64,000 nt of DNA from Bacteroidota bacterium. GTDB lineage: Bacteria > Bacteroidota > Bacteroidia > Chitinophagales > Chitinophagaceae. Of this stretch, positions 15,746 through 26,073 are shown piece by piece (position 1 is the first letter of the stretch; each line of letters begins with the position of its first letter). A program made the position numbers and the translations under genes. The notes beneath the pieces were generated by a model. That model saw only the letters and a program-made list of their open reading frames with translations. It made no database searches and was not told where the DNA came from. Location of the stretch: NCBI GenBank assembly GCA_947461125.1, contig CANHHX010000002.1, positions 1 to 64,000 on the forward strand, written 5' to 3'.

Positions 15746-17425
15746 ATGATGAGTTATAAGAAAATTTCACCCATTGCAGCTTCTAGAAAATTAGTGGCTG
15801 TTTTACAGCTTGACAAAAAAGAAGTGTCAGCCATTTACATTTATGCTATACTAGCTGGACTGGTACAGCTAGTTACACCATTGGGTATACAAAGTATTAT
15901 TGGATTTGTAATGGCGGGTGCGCTATCTACATCCATTGTCGTACTTATTGCAGTTGTCGTACTAGGTGTTTTTTTGAATGGCCTTTTTCAAATAAGACAA
16001 CTGCAAATCATTGAAAAAATCAAACAAAAAATTTATACAAGGGATGCTTTAAGCTTTGCGCACAAAATTCCGCATTTGAATATTGAAAAGCTTGATAATT
16101 ACTATTTACCGGAACTTGTGAACCGATTTTTTGATACGATAACATTACAAAAAGGTATTGAAAAAATATTGTTAGAAATACCAGCAGCGTTTATCCAAAT
16201 TCTTTTTGGTATTATTTTATTATCACTCTACCACCCAATATTCATTGCTTTTGGAATTGTACTAGTCGTGCTTTTATATGTTATACTAGCAACAACCCTT
16301 CCAAAAGGTTTCACCAAAAACTTATTGGCAAGTGATTATAAATACAAAACTGCTGCCTGGCTTCAAGAATTAGCAAGGGTTGTTAAAACCTTTAAATATG
16401 CAAAAAGAACATCGTTACATATCGAGAAAACAGATGACTTAGTTAGCAACTATTTAATAGCACGCACAAGTTATTTCAAAATTTTATTATCACAGTTTTG
16501 GAGTCTTGTAGCATTTAAAATTATTATTACGGCATCCATGCTAATTGTGGGTGTTTACTTGTTACTTAATCAGCAAATCAACATTGGACAATTCATTGCA
16601 GCAGATATCGTAATTCTAGCAGTTATTAATTCTGTAGAAAAATTGATTGTAACACTAGACAAAGCCTATGACACTTTAACAGCAATTGAAAAACTAGATA
16701 AAATAAAAAGTGCCGAACTAGAAAGTGCAGGCAATGAAATTATAACTGGAACAAGTGGTATAAAAATTGACTTCAAAAATGTATCATTCAATTATCCGAA
16801 CGGCAAAAACGTTTTAAGTGATATTAATATAGAAGTACAACCTGGTGAAAAACTTTTAATTGTTGGTAATTCCGGTTCCGGAAAATCAACTTTGCTACGC
16901 TTACTAACTGGCACTTATGTCAATTTCAAAGGGGCGATAAGAATTAATAATATAGCACTAGGAAGCTATTCCATTGATTCGCTTAGATCGAATACGGGTG
17001 TCTTAATCAGCCAACAAGATATTTTCCAAGGTACGATTAGAGATAATATTACCATGGGCGATAAAACAATAACCAATGATGAGTTATTTCAACTTACAAA
17101 ATCAACTGGGCTGGAATCATTTATAGGTGAGCTAGAAATTGGATTTGATACTGAAATAGATCCAGCAGGCAAGAAACTTCCAGAAAAAATCAAACAAGGG
17201 GTACTCCTAGCGCGCGCGCTATTTTGTAGAAAAACATTACTACTATTGGAAAATCCATTTGATGGGTTAGAAGCAAGTACCATTGAATCTGTAAAAGAAA
17301 TGATCGCAAAATTAGAAAACGTTACAATGCTTGTTACAGCAGCCAATAATGAACATCAAGAAATTTTTGATAAAATAATTTATCTAGAAAATGGTTCGAT
17401 TGTGTCGTTTCAAAGCAAAAAATAA
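15746..17425 (+). CDS. ABC exporter (fused TMD-NBD) with degenerate ATPase motifs
   Basis: 559-residue half-transporter of type I secretion/exporter architecture. Helices lie roughly at 28-60, 62-82, 145-183 and 250-293, and the ATPase domain starts at about 337. Walker A GNSGSGKST (374-382) and the Q-loop ISQQD are intact. The signature region reads LPEKIKQGVLLAR (478-490) instead of LSGGQ. Walker B is LLLLENPF, giving D to E502 and catalytic E to N503. The H-loop His is Ala532. No C39 peptidase domain is present. ATP binding may remain, but hydrolysis is probably weak or absent. HlyD and TolC genes follow directly. Confidence 0.85.
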   Translation: MMSYKKISPIAASRKLVAVLQLDKKEVSAIYIYAILAGLVQLVTPLGIQSIIGFVMAGALSTSIVVLIAVVVLGVFLNGLFQIRQLQIIEKIKQKIYTRDALSFAHKIPHLNIEKLDNYYLPELVNRFFDTITLQKGIEKILLEIPAAFIQILFGIILLSLYHPIFIAFGIVLVVLLYVILATTLPKGFTKNLLASDYKYKTAAWLQELARVVKTFKYAKRTSLHIEKTDDLVSNYLIARTSYFKILLSQFWSLVAFKIIITASMLIVGVYLLLNQQINIGQFIAADIVILAVINSVEKLIVTLDKAYDTLTAIEKLDKIKSAELESAGNEIITGTSGIKIDFKNVSFNYPNGKNVLSDINIEVQPGEKLLIVGNSGSGKSTLLRLLTGTYVNFKGAIRINNIALGSYSIDSLRSNTGVLISQQDIFQGTIRDNITMGDKTITNDELFQLTKSTGLESFIGELEIGFDTEIDPAGKKLPEKIKQGVLLARALFCRKTLLLLENPFDGLEASTIESVKEMIAKLENVTMLVTAANNEHQEIFDKIIYLENGSIVSFQSKK

Positions 17426-17431
17426 ATAAGA

Positions 17432-18724
17432 ATGAAAGCGTATAACAATATATATCAAATCGAGAAAGAGAATAGAATTACCAGAGTATTTGTTATTCTA
17501 CTAATTGTCATGGTGGTTATTTTGTTTTTACCATGGACACAAAATATCAGGGCAAAAGGAAGTATCACTACATTACAGCAGGAGCAAAGAAGACAAGAAG
17601 TGAATACCATTATTGCGGGCAAAGTAGTAAAGTGGTGGGTGAAAGAGGGAGACGCTATTAAAGCAGGTGATACGATCATGCAACTAAGTGAGGTAAAAGT
17701 GGAATATTTAGATCCTCAGTTATTGGATAAAATGAGGGCTCAAATTCAAGCTAAGTCTGCTGCCATTGAGGGTTACACGAGAAAAGGAGAGATGGCCGGC
17801 AAACAAGAACGGGCATTAGGAGAACTTCAGCTCATCAAATTAGATCAGCTTAAAATTAAACAACAACAATTGCAATTAAAACTAATTTCAGATAGTATGG
17901 AATTGGTTGCTCAAATCAACGAATTACAAGTAACAAAAAGACAAATTGATGCAGCAAAAAATATGTTGGATAGTGGTGTGATTTCATTAGTGGACTTTGA
18001 GAGAAGAAAAGTAAATTATCAAAATGCGTTTGCTAAGAAAACAGCTGCCGAAAACAAATATGCACAATCCAAACAAGAAACACTTGCTTTATTATTTGAA
18101 CAAAGCAGCATTTTACAAGACTACAATGACAAAATTGCAAAAGTTAATGGTGATAAATACACAGCAAGTGCAGACCAAGCTGTTGGTATGGGAGATTTAG
18201 CAAAACTTGAAAATAATTATGCTAACTATGATGTGAGAAATAAACTCTACTACATTATTGCCCCTCAAACCGGACAAATTACCAAAGCAAAAAAAGCAGG
18301 TATTGGTGAGTATGTTAAAGAAGGTGAAATGATTGTAGAAATTGTTCCAAGAGATATTAAATACGCCGTAGAACTGTTTGTAGAACCGATGGATCTACCT
18401 CTTATTAGTAAGGGCCAAAAAGTAAGGTTTATTTTTGACGGTTTCCCAGCAATTGTATTTAGCGGATGGCCCAACAGTTCTTATGGTACTTTTGGCGGTG
18501 TTATTACTGTAATCGAAAATGGGATTAGCGAAAATGGAAAATTTAGGGTATTGGTTTCCGAAGATTATTCCGATGGACCATGGCCTAAACAATTAAAATT
18601 TGGTGGGGGTGCCAATGGTATAGCACTCTTAAATGATGTAAGTATTGGGTATGAACTATGGAGAAACATAAACGGATTTCCACCAGAATATTATCAAGCA
18701 AAAGTTGAAACGACGAAAAAATGA
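17432..18724 (+). CDS. HlyD-family periplasmic adaptor protein
   Basis: 430-residue membrane-fusion protein linking an inner-membrane transporter to an outer-membrane channel. One N-terminal membrane helix (18-36) is followed by a half lipoyl domain (about 50-90, AGKVVKWWVKEGDAIKAGD). A long coiled-coil hairpin (about 95-240) rich in Lys/Gln/Leu comes next, then the second lipoyl half (IIAPQTGQITKAKKAGIGEYVKEG) and a beta-barrel. It begins 6 bases after the ABC gene and overlaps the TolC gene by 4 bases (ATGA), so the three are translationally coupled. Confidence 0.9.
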   Translation: MKAYNNIYQIEKENRITRVFVILLIVMVVILFLPWTQNIRAKGSITTLQQEQRRQEVNTIIAGKVVKWWVKEGDAIKAGDTIMQLSEVKVEYLDPQLLDKMRAQIQAKSAAIEGYTRKGEMAGKQERALGELQLIKLDQLKIKQQQLQLKLISDSMELVAQINELQVTKRQIDAAKNMLDSGVISLVDFERRKVNYQNAFAKKTAAENKYAQSKQETLALLFEQSSILQDYNDKIAKVNGDKYTASADQAVGMGDLAKLENNYANYDVRNKLYYIIAPQTGQITKAKKAGIGEYVKEGEMIVEIVPRDIKYAVELFVEPMDLPLISKGQKVRFIFDGFPAIVFSGWPNSSYGTFGGVITVIENGISENGKFRVLVSEDYSDGPWPKQLKFGGGANGIALLNDVSIGYELWRNINGFPPEYYQAKVETTKK

Positions 18725-20106
18725 GTTATCTAAAGCAAACATTACTGCTCCTGTTAATATGCACAAAGGGATTTGGTCAACAGCTCACGTATAATGAATT
18801 CATAGATCAGGTTAAAAAAAATCATCCCCTTAGCAAGCAAGCAAAGATTGTTGTTGATAAGGCGAACGCCGATGCTATGATTGCTCGGTCAAACTTTGAC
18901 CCCACTATTGGTTTTCAATCTGACATGAAAACCTTTGATGGCAAAAATTATTTCAATTACCAAAACTCAGAATTAAGAATTCCAACATGGGCTGGTATTG
19001 ATATTAGTACCGGTATTGAAAGCAATAGAGGACAATTTTTAAATAGTGAAGTTTCGAAAGGACAAAGTAGCTTCCTCGGGATTAGTGTGCCAGTCATTAA
19101 GAATTTAGTGATTGACAAACGCAGAGCAGCAGTATTGCAAGCTAAAAATTTAATACTTGCCAGCGAACAAGAAAAACAATCAATTGTCAACAACCTCTTA
19201 TTTGATGCTAGTCTACAGTACTGGAAATGGGCTGCCCAATACCAGTTGGTTAAACTATACAATCAATATGTAGTCACTTCTAGTAATAGATTTAATATCA
19301 CCAAAATTGCCTTCAATAATGGGGAAAGAGCTTCGCTAGATACCTTAGAAGCACTTACACAATTACAGCAACTAAAAATTTTAGAAAACGATGCTAATTT
19401 GCTTTTTACCAATGCAGGTATAGAACTATCCTATTTTTTATGGGACAATCAAGATAGTGCTTTACAGCTAAGTCCAACTATGATTCCTGACACATTAGAT
19501 AGCAAACAAATCTCCATCGAAAACACCATTGGCGACTTAATAAGTTTATCCATACTCCAAAACCCAGAAGTGCGTGCTTATGAGTATAAGATCAATAATC
19601 TACTCATTGACAAGAAATTAAAGTTTCAATCGCTACTTCCAGTATTAGATGTAAAAACCAACGTATTAAATCAAAATTATAACGTATTTAAAAATGCGAG
19701 TGCACAGCTATACCAGAACAACTATAAGTTTGGTGTAGATTTTAAAATGCCTTTATTTTTAAGAGAAGGTCGTGGAGAATACAGAAAAGCAAAACTAAAA
19801 ATTGACGAAACAAATTTAGCATTTGCTGCTAAAAAAATAGAGGTTCAAAACAAGGTTAAAACCTACAGCAACGAAAATTTTTTCCTAAAAAATCAATTGG
19901 AAACACTTTTCGTCATCAATAATAATACGAATTCTTTACTGAGGGGTGAACTCTTAAAGTTTTACAATGGAGATAGTAACTTGTTTGTCGTAAACGCGAG
20001 AGAAAATAAAGTGATTGAAACTGCAGAGAAACTTATTTCTCTGCAGTTCAAAATTGTAAAATCTTATTACGGACTTAAATGGGCTAGTGGTACCATTAAT
20101 CAATAA
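18721..20106 (+). CDS. TolC-family outer-membrane efflux channel
   Basis: 461-residue outer-membrane factor with a signal peptide (1-19, ending GFGQ). Two TolC repeats, each of long alpha-helices, are visible: [15 protein letters not shown] starts the first and [16 protein letters not shown] the second. It completes an ABC-HlyD-TolC tripartite exporter. Its last 11 bases overlap the 3' end of the convergent VPS10/BNR gene, so read-through would be antisense to that gene. Confidence 0.88.
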   Translation: MSYLKQTLLLLLICTKGFGQQLTYNEFIDQVKKNHPLSKQAKIVVDKANADAMIARSNFDPTIGFQSDMKTFDGKNYFNYQNSELRIPTWAGIDISTGIESNRGQFLNSEVSKGQSSFLGISVPVIKNLVIDKRRAAVLQAKNLILASEQEKQSIVNNLLFDASLQYWKWAAQYQLVKLYNQYVVTSSNRFNITKIAFNNGERASLDTLEALTQLQQLKILENDANLLFTNAGIELSYFLWDNQDSALQLSPTMIPDTLDSKQISIENTIGDLISLSILQNPEVRAYEYKINNLLIDKKLKFQSLLPVLDVKTNVLNQNYNVFKNASAQLYQNNYKFGVDFKMPLFLREGRGEYRKAKLKIDETNLAFAAKKIEVQNKVKTYSNENFFLKNQLETLFVINNNTNSLLRGELLKFYNGDSNLFVVNARENKVIETAEKLISLQFKIVKSYYGLKWASGTINQ

Positions 20107-23100
20107 GGGAAGCATGCGGTAATTGCAATGCTTTGCACTTTTCATTAAAGTTTTTAATCTCTTTTTCAATCAGGCTATTGAATTGTGCTTTATAGATAGA
20201 CCACTCATCACGTAGTTCCATAAACCTTTGCACATGACCCGTTGTAACATGAGGTGTATTGGTATCTAATTCGCCTCTTAAAAAGATATAATTGGCGCTT
20301 AGTTTATTTACAAAATTGATGACATCATCATTTGATTCAGATTTTGTTTGAATCAGCTTTTCTTCCCATTCGTCTATTTTAGTGTTGATTGAATCCGCAA
20401 GCGCAACAATACTTGCGTAGACTTCTTTATTTTCGGCTCTGTCTATAATTGCATTCAACTGCTTTTGAACACTACGCATACGAACAACCGCTACATGAAT
20501 ATCATTAACATCTGTAGCAATATCTTGAAGGAGGTTTGCTTGCTTCTCATAATCTGCGGCCGTGGCTGTAATTCGAGGATCTGCAATCACTTGAAATGTT
20601 TTTTCAGAAACAAGGGTGTCTAAATGAAATGCGACTTTATAAGTGCCCGGAACCACGCGCGCGCCATCATAACTTCCTTCTATATAAACACCAGGAATAG
20701 ATGCAATAGACTCTTGGCGTAAATCCCAAACAAAACGGTTTAAGCCAGCGCTTACCGACATTTCCGGATCGTTTTCGTTTTTATTGTTACTCGTTTTGTT
20801 GCTTGGTGCATTTGCGTAAAAAGTTCTAATCACTTTTCCGCTAGCATCTGAAAAAACAAGTTTAGCTTTTTTGGTTGCATTATCGCCTGCATGTACCGTG
20901 TAATATATAACAGCCCCACTTGCTTGATTGGCTCCTAGTGTGTTTATAGGTTTACCATTTTTATCCATTAAGTTGCTATAATCTAAAACACTCCCACCAG
21001 AAATGCGGTGTACATTACTAACCCAAAATAAACTGCTAACTGTCGTGTCTTTATTGTATTGTCTAATTGGTTCTAAATCGTCTAAAATCCAAAAAGCCCT
21101 CCCTTGTGTAGAAGCCAGCAAATGATTTTCATGCACTTTTAAATCCGTAATTGGAACCACTGGTAAATTTAATTGTAGTTGTTTCCAGTTTTCGCCGCCG
21201 TTATAAGAAATGTAAAATCCAGTTTCTGTGCCTGCATATAAAATTTTAGGATTGGAAGGATCTTCTCTTACAACTCGTATAAAAGCACCATACGGTATGC
21301 CATTTGAAATTTGCTTCCAGCTAACACCATAATCATTTGTTTTATAAATAATGGGTGTGAAATCATTCACCTTATATTTATTAACTGCGATATATGCAGT
21401 ACCCTTGTTAACGCTAGATACTTCAATCGCATTGATTAAAGACTCCTCTAAATTTTTAGGGGTAATATTTGTCCAATTATTGCCACCATCTTTTGTTAAG
21501 TATACCAGTCCATCATCACTACCTGTATAAATTACCCCTTTTTCGGTTTCAGATAATGCCACATAACTAATGGTGCAGTAGTTTTCGCCCCCCGCACCTT
21601 CATTGGTATAAGGCACACCACTTATTCCCATTTTAGTGGTATCGTGTTTTGTTAGATCTGGTGAAACCGCTTTCCAGGTTTTACCTAAGTCTGTAGTTTT
21701 AAATAAAATATTGGCGGCATGGTAATAAGCCCCAGGTTCTAATGGATCATATACAATGGGTGCGTTCCAATTAAAACGGTACTTCATATCCTTTGGCTGA
21801 AGTGCTTGGTATTGCACCGGGTGTTCCATAATATTCACACCTTCTTTGGTAACATTATTATAGGCTTCGATAGTACCCTGATACGACCCACCCATGGTAA
21901 TGACTGGATTGTTAGGATCAAATGCAACAAATGCAGATTCGCCACCCGCGGTGCTTGTCCAATCTTTATCCGAAATGCGGTAACCATTGGTTACACGGCT
22001 TGCCATTTTGATAGAACTATTGTCTTGTTGACCACCATATAAATTATACGGGAATAAATGATCGGCATTAACGCGATAAATTTGTGAAGTAGGTTGGTTG
22101 GCCTGTGTAGACCAAACTTTACCAGTATTAAAGGTTACAGCAGCACCACCATCATTGGCAACAATCATATTGCTACTGTTTTTTGGATGAATCCATAGTT
22201 GGTGATAATCACCATGCGTGCCGCCCATATTGCTCCATGTTTTTCCACCATCGCTAGACCGTAAGCCAGGAGAATTTAATACATATACAACATTTTCATT
22301 GATAGGGTCCGCAAACACTTCGATGTAATACCAAGCGCGCTGTGTTAAGCGGTGGTCTTTACTAATTCTACTCCAGTTTTTTCCTGCATCATTAGAAACA
22401 AAAAGTCCACCCAATTCTTTTTCGGTATCACTTTCAACAAGTGCGTACACTTTTTCAGGATTCGCTCTCGAAACTGATACACTCATTTTACCCAGTTCAC
22501 TTGGAAGTCCATTTTCAATTTTATTCCAGGTAACTCCTGCATCTGTTGATTTATACAAACCACTACCCGGACCACCACTTTTAATTTCCCATGGTAATCT
22601 TTGGTATTCCCACATGGCAGCATATAAAATACGCGGATTAGTCATGTCCATCGCTAAATCTGCACAACCAGTATTATTATCAACAAATAAAACTTTATTC
22701 CAGTGCGCACCGCCATCCACAGATTTATAAACGCCACGATCGGCAGATGGGCCGTGTGTTGCACCTTGTGCCGCTACATAAACGATATCGGGATTGTTAG
22801 GATCAATACGAATCCAAGATATTTGGCGTGTTAATTCAAGCCCCATATGCTTCCAGGTTTTTCCAGCATCTGTAGATTTATAAACACCATCACCATAAGA
22901 ACTCATCACACCTCTTGGTGCATGTTCTCCCATACCAACGTATACCACATTGGGATCAGATTCTGCAACAGCCACCGCACCTACACTTCCTGTTTTAAAA
23001 TATCCATCAGATATATTATTCCATGTTTGTCCAGCATCTTCTGTTTTCCAAACACCGCCACCTGTCGTACCCATATAATAGGTTAACTGATTTTGTACTA

Positions 23101-23299
23101 CACCCGTTGCGGTTACAGATCTACCTCCACGGAGTGGACCAATATTTCGCCACAATAAATTATTAAAGTGTGAAGACACTAGATTTTCTTCGACAGTTGT
23201 AACAACAGGCACTTTTGAAACTGCTTTTTTTTGTGCATGCATTTGAGGTGCAAACGCAATGATAGATGCAAATGCACCCATTAAATACTTTGAAAACAT
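20096..23299 (-). CDS. Exported VPS10/BNR (sortilin-like) beta-propeller protein, paralogue 1
   Basis: 1067 residues with a signal peptide (about 1-22, MHAQ). At least nine Asp-box motifs (S-x-D-x-G-x-x-W, for example [24 protein letters not shown]) build one or two seven-bladed propellers over about 50-780. A helical C-terminal region of unknown role follows, about 250 residues. Such proteins are often named glycosyl hydrolases because xyloglucanases and sialidases share the repeats, but no catalytic pair is evident. Its paralogue is at 48384-51563. It is preceded on the same strand by the DUF6150-type gene after 20 bases. Confidence 0.8.
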   Translation of the reverse strand: MFSKYLMGAFASIIAFAPQMHAQKKAVSKVPVVTTVEENLVSSHFNNLLWRNIGPLRGGRSVTATGVVQNQLTYYMGTTGGGVWKTEDAGQTWNNISDGYFKTGSVGAVAVAESDPNVVYVGMGEHAPRGVMSSYGDGVYKSTDAGKTWKHMGLELTRQISWIRIDPNNPDIVYVAAQGATHGPSADRGVYKSVDGGAHWNKVLFVDNNTGCADLAMDMTNPRILYAAMWEYQRLPWEIKSGGPGSGLYKSTDAGVTWNKIENGLPSELGKMSVSVSRANPEKVYALVESDTEKELGGLFVSNDAGKNWSRISKDHRLTQRAWYYIEVFADPINENVVYVLNSPGLRSSDGGKTWSNMGGTHGDYHQLWIHPKNSSNMIVANDGGAAVTFNTGKVWSTQANQPTSQIYRVNADHLFPYNLYGGQQDNSSIKMASRVTNGYRISDKDWTSTAGGESAFVAFDPNNPVITMGGSYQGTIEAYNNVTKEGVNIMEHPVQYQALQPKDMKYRFNWNAPIVYDPLEPGAYYHAANILFKTTDLGKTWKAVSPDLTKHDTTKMGISGVPYTNEGAGGENYCTISYVALSETEKGVIYTGSDDGLVYLTKDGGNNWTNITPKNLEESLINAIEVSSVNKGTAYIAVNKYKVNDFTPIIYKTNDYGVSWKQISNGIPYGAFIRVVREDPSNPKILYAGTETGFYISYNGGENWKQLQLNLPVVPITDLKVHENHLLASTQGRAFWILDDLEPIRQYNKDTTVSSLFWVSNVHRISGGSVLDYSNLMDKNGKPINTLGANQASGAVIYYTVHAGDNATKKAKLVFSDASGKVIRTFYANAPSNKTSNNKNENDPEMSVSAGLNRFVWDLRQESIASIPGVYIEGSYDGARVVPGTYKVAFHLDTLVSEKTFQVIADPRITATAADYEKQANLLQDIATDVNDIHVAVVRMRSVQKQLNAIIDRAENKEVYASIVALADSINTKIDEWEEKLIQTKSESNDDVINFVNKLSANYIFLRGELDTNTPHVTTGHVQRFMELRDEWSIYKAQFNSLIEKEIKNFNEKCKALQLPHASLID

Positions 23300-23319
23300 A
23301 GGAGATATTTGATGAGGAA

Positions 23320-23655
23320 TTAATAAAATAAATAACGTTTGGCGCTATTACGCCAGCCGGCTTGACTTTCATAATCTACAAAAAAGATTTTTACGTCTGC
23401 TTGACTTTCGTAATCTACAAAAAAGATTTTCTTTTTTGCTTGAGAGACATAGGAAGTAAAAAACCATTTGCCGTTGTTATCACCCGCCTGACTTTCATAT
23501 TTAACTTTAAATACTTTCAAATCGGCTTGACTTTCGTATTTAACAACAAAAACTTTTACTTGTGCTTGCGATGCATAGTCTACCGCAAATATTTTTTGCG
23601 CTTGTAGATTGCCTACAAATGCGAATAGAAAAATAAGGAGGCCAAATTTTTTCAT
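23320..23655 (-). CDS. Secreted repeat protein of the DUF6150 type
   Basis: 111 residues. A signal peptide (1-20, ending LQAQ) is followed by six tandem copies of a 13-residue unit, K-[IV]-F-x-V-[DK]-Y-x-S-Q-A-x-x, at residues 21, 34, 47, 63, 76 and 89. Three extra residues (GDN/NG) lie after the third copy, and the tail is [11 protein letters not shown]. Strict Y-x-S-Q-A periodicity suggests a small beta-solenoid or beta-sheet stack. Function is unknown. The family name is from memory of the repeat pattern. It lies just upstream of the VPS10/BNR gene. Confidence 0.75.
   Translation of the reverse strand: MKKFGLLIFLFAFVGNLQAQKIFAVDYASQAQVKVFVVKYESQADLKVFKVKYESQAGDNNGKWFFTSYVSQAKKKIFFVDYESQADVKIFFVDYESQAGWRNSAKRYLFY
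23356..23595 (-). repeat. Six tandem imperfect 39-bp coding repeats
   Basis: DNA copies of the Y-x-S-Q-A unit of the DUF6150-type gene. Spacing is 39, 39, 48, 39 and 39 bases. Near-identical runs such as 'gacttt/ttcgta' recur, so slippage or unequal recombination could change copy number. These are coding repeats, not CRISPR. Confidence 0.7.
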
Positions 23656-23704
23656 AGCGATAAATTTAGGCCTTCAAGTTATAAATATTCTGGCACAATA
23701 ATGG

Positions 23705-25936
23705 CTACTTCACCACAATCTCGTCGGCAAAAATCCAAGCACCCGTACCCGCCGCGTGATGCCAATAAGGTGGTGACTTCATGTTTTTTCCAGTAACCCT
23801 AATAAATCTTGCTTTTTGGCTTTTTGAAGCAGTGGCAAAAACTTGTATGTCATTGACCTTACTGGTTTTTGCCAGTGGAAATATGTTATCGACTGTTTGT
23901 ATAGGCGTATAGTTGATACCATCTTCGGAGGCCTCAAATGTAACGGCTGTTGGAAAAAACACCACATGATTGGTCACCTGTAAAAAAGAGACTGATACCT
24001 GCGAGAAATTGGTAACCGCCCCTAGGTCGATGGTGGCTTTCATGTCATCCAAAAACCCTAGCCAGTTGGCATAAAAGCTCCAACCACCAAAAGCACCATC
24101 GGTAAGGGCTTGTGGATCTTCTTTGGCATATTTAACGGGTTTGATGGCAAGGTTTACCTTGGCATTTTTGGCCAAATTAACCTCTTTGGAATTAGCAACT
24201 AATTTTTGATACCCTTGCAAATAATCGGTTAAGGGTAAGCCCATTTCATTGATGATTTTGATACCCTGCGCAGTTGTGGCGTTTGTAAATCTAGCAATAC
24301 GTTTGTTGATATTTTGCACATCAGAAAGTGGAAATCCTGACTTGTTTAAACGGTAAAATTCGAGGGTTGCAAAATCAAGACCAATCCGCGCTTCATTGAC
24401 GCGCGCGCGCAATTTTATATTACCCGCTGAAACTTGTGAAGCACTATCAAATAGCGCATTGTACTGCTTTAACTTTTGCTCACTAAGCCATGTTTCAAAC
24501 CCCTGAGCAGGATCACCATATAAGAACAAATAAAATTTAGGAGTTTCTTTTATTGCAGCATGCAAATCATTTAAATACTTAACAATATAGGGCGATGCTA
24601 CACCGTAATAATTTTTTGCAAATTCATTAAGTAACGCATTGTATTGTAAATTTGGATTCCATAAAAATTTTGAAAGCAACCAACTGCGGAGTTCAAAAAA
24701 TTCAGAGGGGTTATGACTATGCTGTTCAAAAATCCAATTGGCGTTGTTGTCTACAAATAAATTAATATTAGGTTGGAGTGTTTCTAAGTTTGGAAAGGGT
24801 GCTAAAAAATTAGTGAACTGTGTAGTGTAATCCCAAATTTGAATAGTGGCACCGATTGCGCCCCATGCTTTTAAGTCCGATTCAAAATCTTTACATTTTT
24901 CGGCAATAGGACCACTTCGATCACACTCTATCGAACAAAGCGTCACTAAAACATTTTTTTCGGGCTTAATATGTAGGGGTGCTTTTCTGGTATACTGATA
25001 TGCAAGCGTTGCAATCGTTTTATTCGGAAAGTCTTTGGCAATGCGGTTTACAAGGGTTATCATGGTTCCAGAAGGGGAGCCTTCATAAGCATCGATGGTT
25101 GCACATTTATCGCAAGTACAATACTGTGTATTGTCATCCTGACTCACCGATAAAACAGAAGCTGTTGGTCTGCGATTAAAAAATGCAGCCACTGAATCTT
25201 TAATAATTTGATACACCGTATCGTTGGATAAACAAAGTTGGGTAGGCTGTCTTTTATTTTTTACAAGCGCGTAAAATGTTGGATGATGTTCAAAAAAGTT
25301 TTTTTCTGGTAAAAACTTATTAAAGGTATGCACGCGCGCCTCCGGAACAAATTTTGGAAATCCTTCGGTGGTTACTCTTCGTTTGGCGGCAAAAGACGGG
25401 TTGTCATAAAATAATTTAGAGTGAACTGTTCTTGTTAATACAGCTGGCGTATATGCATAAGACGCTGCAATACTAATATTTTTTGTTGTTGGAATTTTTT
25501 CTACACTTGGCGATAAAAATTGACAGCCTAAAAATTCTTCCAATAAAACGTATACCGCTTCAAGTGTTTGATACGGTGTAGCGCCTGTGATTTGAAGTTC
25601 ATTTTTACGACTCGCAATCGCATATTCATTTTTTGTAAGCGCTGCATAATTTGGACAAGCACTGCCAATATATATAACTGAACTTTTCGTGTTGTTGTGA
25701 GTTGAAATAGGAATACGTGCACCACTTATTTTAAATATATACTCACTGAGTTCGCGCGCCGCTAAAAGCTCCTCTTTACCTGCATTTACTGCGGTTACAA
25801 TGACAGCACTCGAACGTCCATTTTGCACCATGTTAAAAAAAGGTGCTGTTACTTTTTGGGCGTTTACACAAGTAATAGTCATGCAATAAAAAAGCACAAC
25901 TAAATAAGAAATTGTAGGGCGGAATAAAAAATTCAT
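23705..25936 (-). CDS. Exported DUF4838 (alpha-glucuronidase-like) protein with C-terminal discoidin domain
   Basis: 743 residues with a signal peptide (about 1-26, VNAQ). Residues 40-150 resemble the N-terminal alpha-glucuronidase/GH20-like domain (AARELSEYIFKISGARIP). The DUF4838 core spans about 170-480, including VSQDDNTQYCTCDKC, GTMITLVNRIA and QIWDYTTQFTNFL. Residues about 590-740 look like an F5/8 type C carbohydrate-binding domain. It is presumably a glycan-active enzyme with an unknown substrate. It is divergent from the esterase/GH20 operon, with a 137-bp shared control region. Confidence 0.75.
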   Translation of the reverse strand: MNFLFRPTISYLVVLFYCMTITCVNAQKVTAPFFNMVQNGRSSAVIVTAVNAGKEELLAARELSEYIFKISGARIPISTHNNTKSSVIYIGSACPNYAALTKNEYAIASRKNELQITGATPYQTLEAVYVLLEEFLGCQFLSPSVEKIPTTKNISIAASYAYTPAVLTRTVHSKLFYDNPSFAAKRRVTTEGFPKFVPEARVHTFNKFLPEKNFFEHHPTFYALVKNKRQPTQLCLSNDTVYQIIKDSVAAFFNRRPTASVLSVSQDDNTQYCTCDKCATIDAYEGSPSGTMITLVNRIAKDFPNKTIATLAYQYTRKAPLHIKPEKNVLVTLCSIECDRSGPIAEKCKDFESDLKAWGAIGATIQIWDYTTQFTNFLAPFPNLETLQPNINLFVDNNANWIFEQHSHNPSEFFELRSWLLSKFLWNPNLQYNALLNEFAKNYYGVASPYIVKYLNDLHAAIKETPKFYLFLYGDPAQGFETWLSEQKLKQYNALFDSASQVSAGNIKLRARVNEARIGLDFATLEFYRLNKSGFPLSDVQNINKRIARFTNATTAQGIKIINEMGLPLTDYLQGYQKLVANSKEVNLAKNAKVNLAIKPVKYAKEDPQALTDGAFGGWSFYANWLGFLDDMKATIDLGAVTNFSQVSVSFLQVTNHVVFFPTAVTFEASEDGINYTPIQTVDNIFPLAKTSKVNDIQVFATASKSQKARFIRVTGKNMKSPPYWHHAAGTGAWIFADEIVVK

Positions 25937-26004
25937 ACAACGTATTTTAGTACCCTAAATTTAATTTATTTCAATAACTGAATTCTAACCTTTTTTAAGC
26001 CTAT

Positions 26005-26020
26005 TTGAACCGGTTAAAAA
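26005..26020. promoter_or_regulatory. Near-perfect 16-bp palindrome with central CG, possible LacI-type operator
   Basis: TTTGAACC|GGTTAAAA pairs at 7 of 8 half-site positions and has the central CG typical of LacI-family operators. It lies between the divergent DUF4838 and esterase genes. No LacI-family gene is in the window, so the assignment is tentative. No TAnnTTTG box was found in this gap. Confidence 0.35.
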
Positions 26021-26073
26021 ATAATTAATGCACTCATTTAATAGTGGCGTAAATTAACTGCAAATAAAAATTC

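Noticed and set aside
15281..20106. Classical bacteriocin (C39) or RiPP export operon
   Set aside because: No peptidase domain, no double-glycine leader, no ATP-grasp, LanB/C or radical-SAM gene.
23356..23595. CRISPR-like array
   Set aside because: Repeats are coding, contiguous 39-bp units without spacers.
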